Shown piece after piece: positions 48,712-59,493 of a stretch of 64,000 nucleotides of DNA. The notes beneath the pieces were generated by a model that saw nothing but the letters and a program-made list of their open reading frames with translations, was not told the origin of the DNA and did no database searches. The DNA lies in NCBI GenBank assembly GCA_030386875.1, contig CM059569.1:40525842-40589841 (forward strand). Reading direction: 5' to 3'. Origin of the DNA: Morinoia aosen (Eukaryota; Arthropoda; Malacostraca; Amphipoda; Talitridae). Made by a program: the position numbers and the translations under genes. Every line of letters starts with the position of its first letter. Position 1 is the first letter of the stretch.

Positions 48712-48788
48712 TAAATATTTGAAAATTATTACGATGTGACTGTGCTGGTCATTGCAGTGCTGTAACATCCTGGGTGAGTTAGAGGGTG

Positions 48789-48959
48789 TACTGCGCTGCT
48801 GTGCCGTGCACTGCGGGGCCATGCCGGGCACTGCGCTGCTGTGCCGTGCACTGCGGTGCCATGCCGGGCACTGCGCTGCTGTGCCGTGCACTGCGGTGCC
48901 ATGCCGGGCACTGCGCTGCTGTGCCGTGCACTGCGGTGCCATGCCGGGCACTGCGCTGT
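48789..48959. repeat. 40-bp tandem repeat made of two 20-bp halves, about 4 copies
   Basis: The halves GTGCCATGCCGGGCACTGCG and CTGCTGTGCCGTGCACTGCG alternate. It is very G+C-rich beside A+T-rich flanks. The G+C-rich open frames on both strands are repeat artefacts. Confidence 0.95.
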
Positions 48960-50635
48960 CACCCCCTGCAGTGTTGGCTCCACAGCAACACAAGTGGGCC
49001 ATTAAAGCCTTCATTTGGCACGCCCTAATGACATAACCTGCTCATCACTGCAACAAATTGAAGTTCTTTGCTAGTAATGACGAGTAACGAGCCCTGCCCT
49101 CTTGTGTCGGCCGCTCTAAATTTGTCAGCGAGCGACGGCTCAATGAAGGAAACGAGAATCGCGGCCTTGCTTCCTCGCTGCTCACCTCATAAATAAAAGC
49201 ATACCAAATTACCGAGCGTCGCCGCATGCCTCGTTTGGATCGGTCGCTGCACGGACCTTAGTTCCTTCATCCCATTGCGAACTCGATCTCTTATCCCCTT
49301 CCAGTGCTCGTGATTCTCAGTGTGCACATTTTGAGATATCCGTTGTTTATGGTGAGGATGAGTGTAGGCTTTAAAACCATTATACTGCATTCATTGAAGG
49401 CACTCACATGTGTCGCTGATATTATCATTTCATATCCCGCATCCCTTAACAAATTACCGCAGCTCCTGTCAAAATTCACTCGACAACATTTACAAGTCGA
49501 ATAAAACTTGAGATTTTTTCGCAGAATGTTACCTCTGAGAAGCACGAAAGAAACTTGGTCGTGTTTTCTTTTTCACATCATGGAGACCAGCGAGAACACC
49601 GCTAGTCTTTTTATGTAGCCTGCAGGTGCAGTCTGCCGGCAGACAGGCTTCAGAGAATTGTCTTCTACTACCACGCCTTTTTCGGAGTCTGATCAATACG
49701 CCGCATAACTAAATTGTAACATCTCTTTGAAAACCTTGTAATCGGGCGGTTTTTGGCTGCGATAGGCAAACACTTAGAGCGTTTTGATTGTGGTTGAATG
49801 CTCATTCGACGGGACTTTGTTTCAGAATTCCTTGAACACAAAAATGAGAGCTCAAATGAATATGAAAGTCCTCGAAAAAACTAAAACTAACGATCTTTCA
49901 ATGCGTTTAAGATGTAATAAAATTAATTTACGCAATTGTTTGTGGTGAAATGAACGAATTTTTTACGCGTGGAACAATTCATTGAAAAGTATTGCAAGAA
50001 CTCAAAATAAATTTTCCAGTTCCCTGAGTACATCTCAGCAGGAATTGCTATTTTGCTTTGAGTTAAAGCAATGCCTTTCCAAAAGACCCGGAGCTAGTTT
50101 TGTGCTGAAGTATTCCGAGAAAGAGTGTTATTTTCTTTCTTTGAACGACTGATCAATAACATTGATCCCCTTTGAAATAACAGGATTGAAAAACATGCGC
50201 CAATGCATTCAAGCCTATCGAAGAAAACCACCAATTCCTGGAGCTGCAAAAAATATGGCGTTGATGTTCACATTTAGATTTACTCAGTCCACATTCATGT
50301 GATGTTCCCTTTTTTAGATTTACGCAGTCCATATTCATGTGATGTTTCCCTTATTAAATGAAACTGGTAAGTTTGCGCCTAGCCCGCACCTCAGCCGGCG
50401 GCTCAGGTGCAGCAGCGCGCCAGCAACAGCCCCAGTTAGCAGGCATTGATATTGGTATCGACCGGAGTATTATTGCTGGCCCTGCACTCATGCCGCACTA
50501 TTGGAAACCTATACGGGCAGAGAGTGTGAACTGGGCGACAACAGCCGAGCGCACGTTCCTGAGGAGGCACATCTCGGGCCGAGCTGAGCCGAGCTCTGGA
50601 GGTCGGCCGGAGGAAGGATTGCAGATAGCGGAGAG

Positions 50636-51255
50636 AGCCGTCAACGCTAGGGTATCGGGGACGTGAAGCCGTCAACGCTTGGGTATCGAGGACGTGAAGC
50701 CGTCAACGCTAGGGTATCGGGGACGTGAAGCCGTCAACGCTAGGGTATCGAGGACGTGAAGCCGTCAACGCTTGGGTATCGAGGACGTGAAGCCGTCAAC
50801 GCTAGGGTATCGGGGACGTGAAGCCGTCAACGCTAGGGTATAGAGGACGTGAAGCCGTCAACGCTAGGGTATCGGGGACATGAAGCCGTCAACGCTAGGG
50901 TATAGAGGACGTGAAGCCGTCAACGCTAGGGTATCGGGGACGTGAAGCCGTCAACGCTAGGGAATCGGGGACGTGAAGCCGTCAACACTAGGGTATCGGG
51001 GACGTGAAGCCGTCAACGCTAGGGTATCGGGGACGTGAAGCCGTCAACGCTAGGGTGTCGGGGACGTGAAGCCGTCAACGCTAGGGTATCGGGGACGTAA
51101 AGCCGTCAACGCTAGGGTATCGGGGACGTGAAGCCGTCAACGCTAGGGTATCGGGACGTGAAGCCGTCAATGCTAGGGTATCGGGGACGTGAAGCCGTCA
51201 ACGCTAGAGTATCGGGGACGTGAATCCGTCAATGGTAGAGTATCGGAGATGTAAA
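50636..51255. repeat. 31-bp minisatellite (second family), about 20 copies
   Basis: Unit with GCCGTCAACGCTAGGGTATC followed by GGGGACGTGAA; one 30-bp unit near 51152. Variants with TATAGAGG alternate near 50830-50910. Confidence 0.96.
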
Positions 51256-51676
51256 TCTCAAAGAGGAGGTGCACAGGAGAGCTTCATGTTCACGGCTTCT
51301 AGACATGTTAACCCATTAAGGCCTGTGAGTATAGATTTTTATCCTACATTCCATGAGGGTAGACAAATTTTAAGACAGTAGGGTACACAAGAGGGATGCT
51401 TAGCCCTTTATCACAGGAGGGCTAAGTTTTACGATCAGGAGAAAAACGATTTAAATACTTATAGTTTCGTGTTCCACATGCTCATGTAGCCTCTTTTTTA
51501 AAATGAACAATGTGCAGGCAATCAGAAAAACAACCATTAAAATCTGAAGCTAAACAGTTTTCTGAACCGTCACACAGAGCAAGAAAACCCGTACTGTAGA
51601 GGTGTTGGTAAAATCAGCTCACTGACGTCAGCTTTAATCTCTTACTTCAAGAATTGTTGCAATATCGTCACTAAGG

Positions 51677-51801
51677 TGCTAAACGTCTCATTAAAAATGT
51701 AGCGTCTCGTTTAACTTGAGCATCAAAGAGTCTAGAAAAGTCTACATAGTACTAAAAACCAGAAATGTAGACGTCGGTCTTGGTTACAGGCAACCGACCC
51801 C
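51677..51801 (+). repeat. Dispersed repeat R5, copy a
   Basis: Matches the reverse complement of 56519-56634, including the blocks GTAGCGTCTCGT, TCTAGAAAAGT, GTAGACGTCGGT and TTGGTTACAGGCAACCGAC. A 13-15-bp segment near 51683 is absent from the other copy. Not matched to a named family. Confidence 0.75.
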
Positions 51802-53250
51802 AAAAGAGTCGACGACTTTCGACTTAAATTAGAAGATTTGGAATGCATTGCCTGGAATATTGCGTATGAGGAAGTGAAAGACGTGATGCAGTTTTAAAAA
51901 ATAGTTCAGAATACATCAGAGGTGAAAAGTTTCATTTTATGAATAATTTTAGAAGCAGTAGAAAGTGTTTATCTATTTAAAAAGGTCACATTTAGGTTTA
52001 TGGAATAATTTAGAGTGAGATAACTTCCTAAAGCTGTGCACGATGTTACTTCATTGGTGACCTTTTTTTGCAAAATATAAGAGAACGTAACCTGGTCTGA
52101 TATAAGAAGTACAATTTTTTACGTTTGTTATAAGTGTTCCGAACAAAATAAATGTTAACATTAACTATAGTTATATTCCATCTAAATTATCTTTTATTTC
52201 TCTGGTGGCAAGAAGTACGATCTATATTCTGAGTTATGTGTATAAGAGGGAGTAAAACATGCACAGGATCATTTCTCATCATCACGAAATTCTTTGAGCT
52301 TTACTCTCGTTTTAATATGAGTTTAAATCGTTCCAGATAAGCTAAGAAAGGTTTCATCTTTTCATGACGACATCAAATATTATCAGCTACATTAGGTGCT
52401 CTCATCAAACAAAAGTGGATTTGTTCAAAAAGTGCACGCATGAGTCTAAGTATCTGATTCTCAAGGCACTCAAATTCTGGTGCTCAGCTACGGACGATTT
52501 TGAATGAACCCTTGCAGGAACTTCTCAGAGCGTGTACATTTGGCGTAGAGCAACTAGATAATAAAACGCCAGGTGCCTCCATAAGTTTACGAATATAGCT
52601 GAATATTTTTCTGTTCGTAATTTCTCCTATGCTTTACTATGGGTATCTCGTTGAACACATCAAATTGGTTGGTCCGTCTCTCTGTCAGGCTCAAAAGGAC
52701 ACTCAATGACCGTATTTGTGATACGAGTTTCCCCGGTGCACAAGTACAAGAATATTTAAATCGCGGGTACTATTAGTATGGAAATATTTACTTGTCGTCC
52801 ACATCTACAAGATTTATCTGAAGAAAATATCGAATCTCGTAATTTTTGGCAGTTCGCTTACATTAGTTGGAGATAATGACAGAGTACGGGACTGCATCTT
52901 CTCTCCGTGAAATAGTTTCACACGAATACTCTTCCCCTTCTAATTGTGTATGAAAATGTAGTCTCAATGTTTTCGTTGAACTTGTCACTTCTTTGAAGTT
53001 CGGGCGCTCTGTGGTAAGGGGAACTTTGTGAAAATATGAGTCAGTGTGAATTTAGCTGCGAAATGTCTTTTGATTGGCTTTTCTCAACAATTTCGATGAT
53101 AGATCTTTTAGATAAACTCAAGTGATGGCCGTATTTCAGAAGAGGGTGCAGGGGCAGTAGGATAGCTCCTTCATTGATTCTTTGTGGGCATCGCTTTCTA
53201 ATAGCCACGCATTGTGGCTGCATCTGAAAATTATAAGCTAGGCCAGCAGT
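51802..53250. other. A+T-rich single-copy DNA left of the PLE
   Basis: No open frame with recognisable features. Confidence 0.5.
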
Positions 53251-53261
53251 CGATTGGTTCA
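53251..53261. repeat. Putative target-site duplication, PLE left edge
   Basis: CGATTGGTTCA, identical to 54364-54374, where it flanks the other side of the PLE fragment. Confidence 0.6.
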
Positions 53262-53299
53262 GAAGCTTAAAAACGAAGAAAATTTCGATAAAATTTATC

Positions 53300-53345
53300 A
53301 TCTTTACTACGAAAACGTTTCGGAGTCCAGCTCCATCATCAGTTC
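53300..53345 (-). ncRNA. Hammerhead-ribozyme-like motif 1 in PLE tail
   Basis: On the minus strand CUGAUGA (53342-53336) is followed by stem II GGAG/CUCC (53334-53331 with 53325-53322, 5-nt loop), then GAAA (53321-53318). Stem III is ACG/CGU closed by a UUUU loop (53318-53309), and A at 53308 sits at the expected cleavage-site position. Stem I is poor: only scattered pairs form between the flanks. The catalytic core is intact but cleavage may be weak. Confidence 0.6.
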
Positions 53346-53505
53346 AAACGAAAAAAGAAAGAATTACGTCTGAAATATAAGATCAAAGTAAAATGAATTG
53401 AAGGTACTAAAAATATATCATGAAAGTAAAAATGTATCATGAAAGTAAAAATACAAAGTATGACGCAGCCAAAAACAAAGAATTCAGTCGAGAAATACAA
53501 AAAAG

Positions 53506-53522
53506 TATATATATATATATAC
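53506..53522. repeat. TA microsatellite in the PLE tail
   Basis: (TA)8 between the two hammerhead-like motifs. Confidence 0.95.
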
Positions 53523-53577
53523 ATTTCCATTTTTTTTCCAAAATTTTTGGGATCAGCAAAGACAAATTCAATTTTTT

Positions 53578-53622
53578 GACCCAAGCTTTCGGCTAGATTA
53601 GCTCTAGCCGTCATCAGGGTAG
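53578..53622 (-). ncRNA. Hammerhead-ribozyme-like motif 2 in PLE tail
   Basis: On the minus strand CUGAUGA (53617-53611) is followed by a 6-bp stem II (GGCUAG at 53609-53604 with CUAGCC at 53596-53591, 7-nt loop) and then GAAA (53590-53587). A very short stem III comes next, and GGGU can pair with ACC just upstream of CUGAUGA to give a 2-3 bp stem I with one bulge. Core order and spacing match type-I PLE hammerheads, which are known for minimal stem III. Activity is not shown by sequence alone. Confidence 0.65.
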
Positions 53623-53897
53623 GATGTATTTTTCAACACAACCTCTTATGGTATCCGCGTGTATCTAGTATACGAAACATTTTATTAAATTTTCTAGATG
53701 CAAGCCGAAAATCATTGATCAAGGGCGACTGATGAGCAAAGGAAGAAACTGCGGGGGGACATTGTACCCTTTGCTGATCCCAAAAATTTTCAAAAAAAGG
53801 AAACTTCACTACCAAGACGTCCTTTATTTTAACAATTGTGATATATATACATGTGACACAAGTATGAAAGGAAATTAGGCAGGTACTGATAAGGAAT

Positions 53898-54363
53898 CTA
53901 TCTATTCACTATTTGCAAAGGGTACGAGCTGTCTATATTGTTCAAATCCGGGTTTCGCTTGAAGATGCGCAAGGATTCTAAAATCCTGAGGTCATACGGG
54001 GTTGAAGCTGAGTCTAAAATTTTGAAATCGGCAGGCGATATAGGAACATTACATTTTTCGGCATGATTTCGCACTGCAAAATGCGATGGGCGTGCTAATT
54101 GGTTACCGGTACGGAAGCTTCTACCTCTATGCTCTGCCACTCTGATATAGAAATTTCGTGACGTCATACCGACGTACGAAGATGTGCACTGCACACAACT
54201 ATAAGAGTACACCAATGAGGCTCGCATATCACTGAAAAGCGTATCTTTGTACCGAAAAAAAAAATTAATTTTGGAATTATCAACCTGAGTGACATGTGAA
54301 GTAAAATTTTGAAAACATTTCGCACAAAGTAATTTCAATTCACGAGACAGCTTATCGACTGCT
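53898..54363 (-). pseudogene. PLE GIY-YIG endonuclease domain, N-terminally truncated
   Basis: About 155 codons, counting from the element edge; the positions below number from the TTG at 54336-54338. The GIY-YIG core is visible as VYSYSC (43-48) and SYVGMT (54-59), followed by Arg66 and an EH pair (69-70), the expected catalytic Arg region. Glu121 in the ILES segment matches the conserved metal-binding Glu. Cys48 and Cys51 inside the core, with His86 and His92, fit the CCHH zinc-binding arrangement typical of PLE endonucleases. The end, RNPDLNN (128-134), is a usual PLE C-terminal signature. In intact PLEs this domain is fused behind a reverse transcriptase and nicks target DNA. Here the reverse transcriptase is absent and there is no ATG, so the copy should not be able to move by itself. 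No internal stop or frameshift is seen in the surviving part, which suggests a fairly young insertion. Confidence 0.85.
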
Positions 54364-54374
54364 CGATTGGTTCA
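54364..54374. repeat. Putative target-site duplication, PLE right edge
   Basis: CGATTGGTTCA, the partner of 53251-53261. On the minus strand it supplies the in-frame TGA that ends the open frame upstream of the endonuclease. Confidence 0.6.
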
Positions 54375-55904
54375 ATAATAGGATTTAGTGACCAAATTTT
54401 TTAAGGATATGAACGGTATTTTGGATCGTTAACTCAAAATACAATGCGAAAGAGAAATATGTCAGTAAACAATGCCGTATTTGGTTGCTAAAAATGGATT
54501 TTAATCACAAACCAAATTCTCCGCTAATAGAAGGAAATTTTTTTTCATCAATAAGCTAACGTTAATTCTAACAGAAACATTTCCAAAATGAAATTCTCAA
54601 TATTATCAGTAGCTGAGCGTGGTACAATATATGAAGCCTCTTCTTCACAGTCTAGCAAGACTTAATGCAGAGATTATTTCCTATTTTTATCGAAAAGAAC
54701 GATGCTGTTTTTCATGGTTCGTTTTTTGTAAATTCAGAGAGCGATGATGACCAGAGATGTTTTGGCGGAGCAGGCGGTCGTTTATCAGAGCCGGCAGTCA
54801 ACAAGCTCAGCGTCCGAACATTCCCCCCGAGTTTGGGTGAAAACAACGTAAATGTTGTTTTTTCACTAATTTGAAGACCCGATATTTTGACATCCACAGA
54901 AATAGTCAAATCAGAATTTTGTAACAAGCACAATTACGATGTCCTCAAGAAAAGTTACTAAGAAATGGTATAGTTTGTTTGTCTCCTTTTTGGATGAGTA
55001 AGTTATGATAAAAACTCTGAACTGCAGAATATTCCTCCTAAATGGATTTTACCGGAACAGTTCTAGAATGCAACACTCGTAGGTGTCCATTGTTCCGTGT
55101 ACGAAACAGCTATTTAAAATAGAAGGATACACACGTATGAGAACTCCATGTTCTTGTATTCGAATAAAAATAATAAAAATGAAATTATTACCTGCTACAA
55201 AATATAATTGATGAGTGTATGCTATAAACTCAGCGACCAAAGACGACAAAGTATTATGCATAGTATTAACATTTCAGACGACGCACCTAGCAAAAGACTT
55301 GGAAAATTGACAAGGAAGCTGAAAATTTACCTTCGAAATTACAAATTCGTTTGCTTATCTATGCTTATGTTAGAAAGAGAGCAAGCCTCACTCATGAGTG
55401 AGCCACCCTCTAGACTGCAGTTCATCTAAAACAGTTTCTCAATTTTGGAGTTCCACTGCAATAGATTATCGTGATGTGGAATTACACTGCAAAGCAAGTC
55501 CCCAGTGAGTGTGAGCATGCTTGGGTCGGTCTGGACCTGATAAGACGATCGATCTACCAGGACTTAGCGTCAGCTATCATTGCGCTCATTGTCAAATTCT
55601 TAACTTGCTTCTTGGCAGAATTTCTTTATTTACTTCGACGACCTCCCCATCACTCGATCCTTGGTTGAACTATGTTGAGACATTTCTGGGTCCTGTCGGA
55701 GTGTTTCCGTATTGAACTCCCATGGAGACACGTTCTTGAATGTTCCTAACATTGTTCTTGAATGTTCCTAACATTCATACCACGGGGGCTCGAGCTAATA
55801 CAATACCAGCAATGCCCTTCAAACTTTGGTTAATATAAAAAAATTGGAATCAGCTGCTCAAGCAGATAATTTGTAACGTTCTCCTCTGTGTCTCTCTTCC
55901 CTGC
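54375..55904. other. A+T-rich single-copy DNA right of the PLE
   Basis: No PLE reverse-transcriptase remnant could be recognised upstream of the endonuclease fragment. Confidence 0.5.
55733..55778. repeat. 22-bp tandem duplication
   Basis: TTGTTCTTGAATGTTCCTAA-type unit, twice. Confidence 0.88.
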
Positions 55905-56325
55905 GTGGTCAACACTGCGTGGTCAACACTGCGTGGTCAACACTGCGGGGTCAACACTGCTTAGTCAACACTGCGTGGTTAACACTGCGTGGTCAACACT
56001 GCGTGGTCACCACTGCGTGGTCAACACTGCGTGGTCAACACTGCGTGGTCAACACTGCGTGGTCAACACTGCGTGGTCAACACTGCGTGGTCAACACTGC
56101 GTGGTCAACACTGCGTGGTCACCACTGCGTGGTCAACACTGCGTGGTCAACACTGCGTGGTCAACACTGCGGGGTCAACACTGCTTAGTCAACACTGCGT
56201 GGTCAACACTGCGTGGTCAACACTGCGTGGTCACCACTGCGTGGTCAACACTGCGTGGTCAACACTGCGTGGTCAACACTGCGTGGTCAACACTGCGTGG
56301 TCAACACTGCGTGGTCAACACACTT
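55905..56325. repeat. 14-bp minisatellite, about 30 copies, higher-order
   Basis: Unit GTGGTCAACACTGC. The variant GTCACC recurs at 56006, 56118 and 56230 (112 bp = 8 units), and a GGGGTC...TTAGTC pair recurs at about 55948 and 56172 (224 bp). Open frames of up to 176 codons are by-products. Confidence 0.97.
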
Positions 56326-56518
56326 GCGAGACAGCATTTTTTCAAATGGGCTTATGCAGTCCCAGTGATAAGTGCAAACGCGTTCTTTAACTTAGCACAA
56401 GTTTTTGTGGTTCGTTGAGATGTTTACTGAATTTCCATTTAGTTTTTGCGTAAATCAGCAGGCAGATGAAATACGAATTTCAAAAAAATAAAATACTTAT
56501 TGTAAAATGTGAGGGTTG

Positions 56519-56634
56519 CCATGGTGTCGGTTGCCTGTAACCAATACCGACGTCTATATTTCTTATTTTAATTAATTTATAAACTTTTCTAGGCCCATTG
56601 ATGCTCCAGTTCTACGAGACGCTACATTTAGCAC
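56519..56634 (-). repeat. Dispersed repeat R5, copy b
   Basis: Inverted partner of 51677-51801, 4.8 kb away. Confidence 0.75.
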
Positions 56635-56873
56635 TTTTAAAAATTTATTTTAGCCCTTTAAGTAAATTTTTTAATTTTCAAAATGTTTTAAATGCTTCAC
56701 GTTTTAAACATTAATGTTTTGAAAAATACTTTTAAGTATTGTAATTGAAAGACTACGCTAGAATTAAAAACATACTTGAGCCACGGCTACGGCACTGCGT
56801 TTCTGTACAGTAAGGTAATCAGAAGTGGGAATTACAATTTATGCCTTGTGACGTTAAGATCTGGCTGAGCAGA

Positions 56874-56876
<3 letters not shown>

Positions 56877-56906
<30 letters not shown>
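56877..56906. repeat. GT microsatellite
   Basis: (GT)15. Confidence 0.98.
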
Positions 56907-56907
<1 letters not shown>

Positions 56908-58989
56908 ACGGCTTGGCTGCCGTAGAAAGTGCATGATCAATTCGTTAGATTTGGTAATTAAATAAACTCAGATTCGTTAGATTCTTTTGACTAGATTCGT
57001 TGGAGCGAATCTAGTTACATGTTGAATAAGTTGAATTAACTAGATTTGTCAATTATATAAACTCAATCTTCAGTTACCTTTCTGTATAACCAGTCAATTC
57101 TGTTCAAATTGAAAATTGAATCTAAATTGCATTAGTTTCGAGGCTAAAATAATTCAGAAATCAGCAATCCAAAAAAATACTTTGCCAAAATTTCCCATAA
57201 TTCAGTCCCAAATGTATTATTAAAACAAAATGTATAAAACAAAAAAACATTTAGCTTTACAATTTGTTTGAGAAGCTGCTTTACAGTCCGCGAGCTAAAT
57301 ATCTAGTGGCTTCATCGAATCATTTTGCAGGATTATTTTACCTGGATTTTATCTCGGACACTGCACCAATTTTCCTCGTTTATCCGAGCTTTTCTGTTGG
57401 CGCGCAAATGTTTCATAGCTTTTATGCGGCGAAAAGTATCAGTTACGATAACTCGATCCCTTTTTTGATTAATTACAAAGTGAGCGGAGATGTGAGGCAC
57501 AGGGGCGGCCGAGCTTTGCAAATGAAACAATAACATAACGCGGCGAGGGAGACGCACAATGGTTCCCGTCAGAGGGAATGATGCAAAAACGACAGTCGCA
57601 TTTAAACGGGAAAACTCTTAACTAGTCCGTCGAGTCAGAGGCTAGAATGCAGGGGAGAAAATTAAAACAAATCCCTTTGGGAATAATAGAGAAATTACAG
57701 ACGGAGTTCCAAGGCTGGAAAGGATGCGAGAGAGACAGAAAGTTTCGCTGTTTTGTCCTCTTTTGTTAAGAAGATGCCGGGACTGTAATTCCCAGGATGA
57801 GTCCATAAAACTTTGCTGTTGCACGCTCAGTTTAACTACGAAAAAATGAATTCTTTTAATTTCCAAATTAATTTTATTAGCTTGTTCATGAAGACTGTAA
57901 ACGATGATTTTACTTCATGTTTCAAATGTTAAAGTACAATGAAGAATCTCTATTGGTAAATAATCATTTTTTTCATTAGAATAACATCTTGAGAAAAAAA
58001 TTGGTTACCAAACATCCCTTTTTATTAAATTCTTCAGGTTCGTACAACATAAAGCTTCAAACGAGGACAGATTGTTTGTGCGAAAATTCACAAGCCAGGG
58101 GAATTATTCCAAGCTATCCCACACACTTTACTTTGCGGTCAATTTTGAATGGCAAGCTTGCGTCACTTGGGTTGTGGCCGAACGCTGGAGGTTTGAGTGT
58201 CGGCAGACAGTGGCCATAGGGTGGAGTTACTCGCGCCTGTTCAGGTCTTTTGCATGTAGACGAGCAGCTGAACCTTGCAGGAACAGTCTACTTGTTCTGA
58301 GCCTTGCACTAAACTCAAGACTTCACCGATCGGGAATATCGTGTAACCCTTTCAGGTTAAGAATAATTCTTTACTTCTTCTGAACTGCAATATTTTCCCG
58401 CTCATCAGACTATAAAAGCCCAACTCACGCTCTCAGCAGTGGGAGAAAATCTGCGCATCCAAAACAAAATCTCGGCTCTGTGCAGACGCTGCTGTCTGAA
58501 GCAAATTCAATTTGAGGAGAAATCTTTTAATTGAACAGCCAAGCGTAGCGATGGCTCGGCCTTCACACTTGTTGGTGCAATTTCCGGGTTACCACCGACA
58601 TTCTTGATGCTTGAGAGCAGTTATTGCTCTTTTTTATTGGCTCGGCCAGCCACTGCGCCAGCTAAGGCAGCTGATGAGTACATGGAGTTTAAAATATATT
58701 CAATAAAAACCGAGGAATGAATATTTGCTCGAGGGCAAAAATAAACTATCAAGGATGCTGCTAGTTATCGTATTGGATATAACTTAGAGCTTCATGCAAT
58801 AAATATTTAAGATAACTACAAGAAAATTTTATCATAAAAAATAAAGAGGAATATTCCAGCACTGTCAATGAAGACTGATATAATGACTTTTCCAAACTAA
58901 GCTAAATGCTTTAAACTAATCTCAAGATAAAGTTTATAAAAGAGAGAACCTGAAGAAGAGCGAGAGATCACAAGCCGTTTAGAACTAGT
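56907..58989. other. Single-copy DNA, no gene recognised
   Basis: Diverged short direct repeats around GATTCGTTAGATT at 56938-57070. G+C-richer patches at 58180-58340 and 58540-58680. Confidence 0.5.
57264..57580. other. Unusual mixed-composition single-copy block
   Basis: Complex sequence with many CG dinucleotides and GATTAATTACAAAG in a region of otherwise A+T-rich DNA. Opposed 89- and 74-codon frames are not recognised. Possibly a conserved non-coding element. Confidence 0.2.
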
Positions 58990-59493
58990 TGCGCGTTACA
59001 AAGCTAAGTAAAAAGCAGCTCGGTAAACGTCAGATATTATATGCGTTACAAAACTAAGTAAAAAGCAGCTCGGTAAGCGTCACATGTTAGGGTTGCACGT
59101 TACAAAACTAAGTAAAAAGCAGCTCGGTAAGCGTCGGATGTTATACGCGTTACAAAACTAAGTAAAAAGCAGCTCGGTAAGCGTCAGATGTTTACAAAAC
59201 TAAGTAAAACGCAGCTCGGTAAGCGTCACATGTTAGGGTTGCGCGTTACAAAACTAAGTAAAAAGCAGCTCGGTAAGCGTCAGATGTTATACGCGTTACA
59301 AAACTAAGTAAAAAACAGCTCGGTAAGCGTCAGATGTTTACAAAACTAAGTAAAACGCAGCTCGGTAAGCGTCACATGTTAGGGTTGCGCGTTACAAAAC
59401 TAAGTAAAACGCAGCTCGGTAAGCGTCACATGTTAGGGTTGCGCGTTACAAAACTAAGTAAAAAGCAGCTCGGTAAGCGTCAGATGTTAGGGT
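58990..59493. repeat. Compound tandem repeat, 41/50/54-bp units, about 10 copies
   Basis: All units share ACAAAACTAAGTAAAA and GCAGCTCGGTAAGCGTCA. They differ in the spacer: TATACGC, TAGGGTTGCGC or none. Confidence 0.93.

Larger units (their letters stand above)
47621..50635. other. Single-copy DNA with a 40-bp array
   Basis: A G+C-rich patch at 50380-50635 with opposed 102- and 79-codon frames runs into the 31-bp array; no domain seen. Confidence 0.5.
53262..54363 (-). mobile_element. 5'-truncated Penelope-like retroelement (PLE)
   Basis: Read on the minus strand, this holds the 3' part of a PLE: a GIY-YIG endonuclease reading frame (to 53898), then an A+T-rich tail with two hammerhead-like motifs (53578-53622 and 53300-53345). 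The reverse-transcriptase part is missing. The 11-mer CGATTGGTTCA occurs at both edges (53251-53261 and 54364-54374), as expected for a target-site duplication. The endonuclease frame is open exactly up to that edge, and its first upstream stop lies inside the 11-mer. This fits a copy truncated at the 5' end during insertion. PLEs are eukaryotic retroelements whose terminal repeats often carry hammerhead ribozymes (established for the group). Confidence 0.8.

Noticed and set aside
53720..53755. Plus-strand CTGATGAG...GAAAC as a third hammerhead
   Set aside because: No pairing for stem II between the two core boxes, and on the wrong strand for the PLE.
55888..56418. 176-codon and overlapping frames over the 14-bp array
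   Set aside because: Periodic peptides from the minisatellite.
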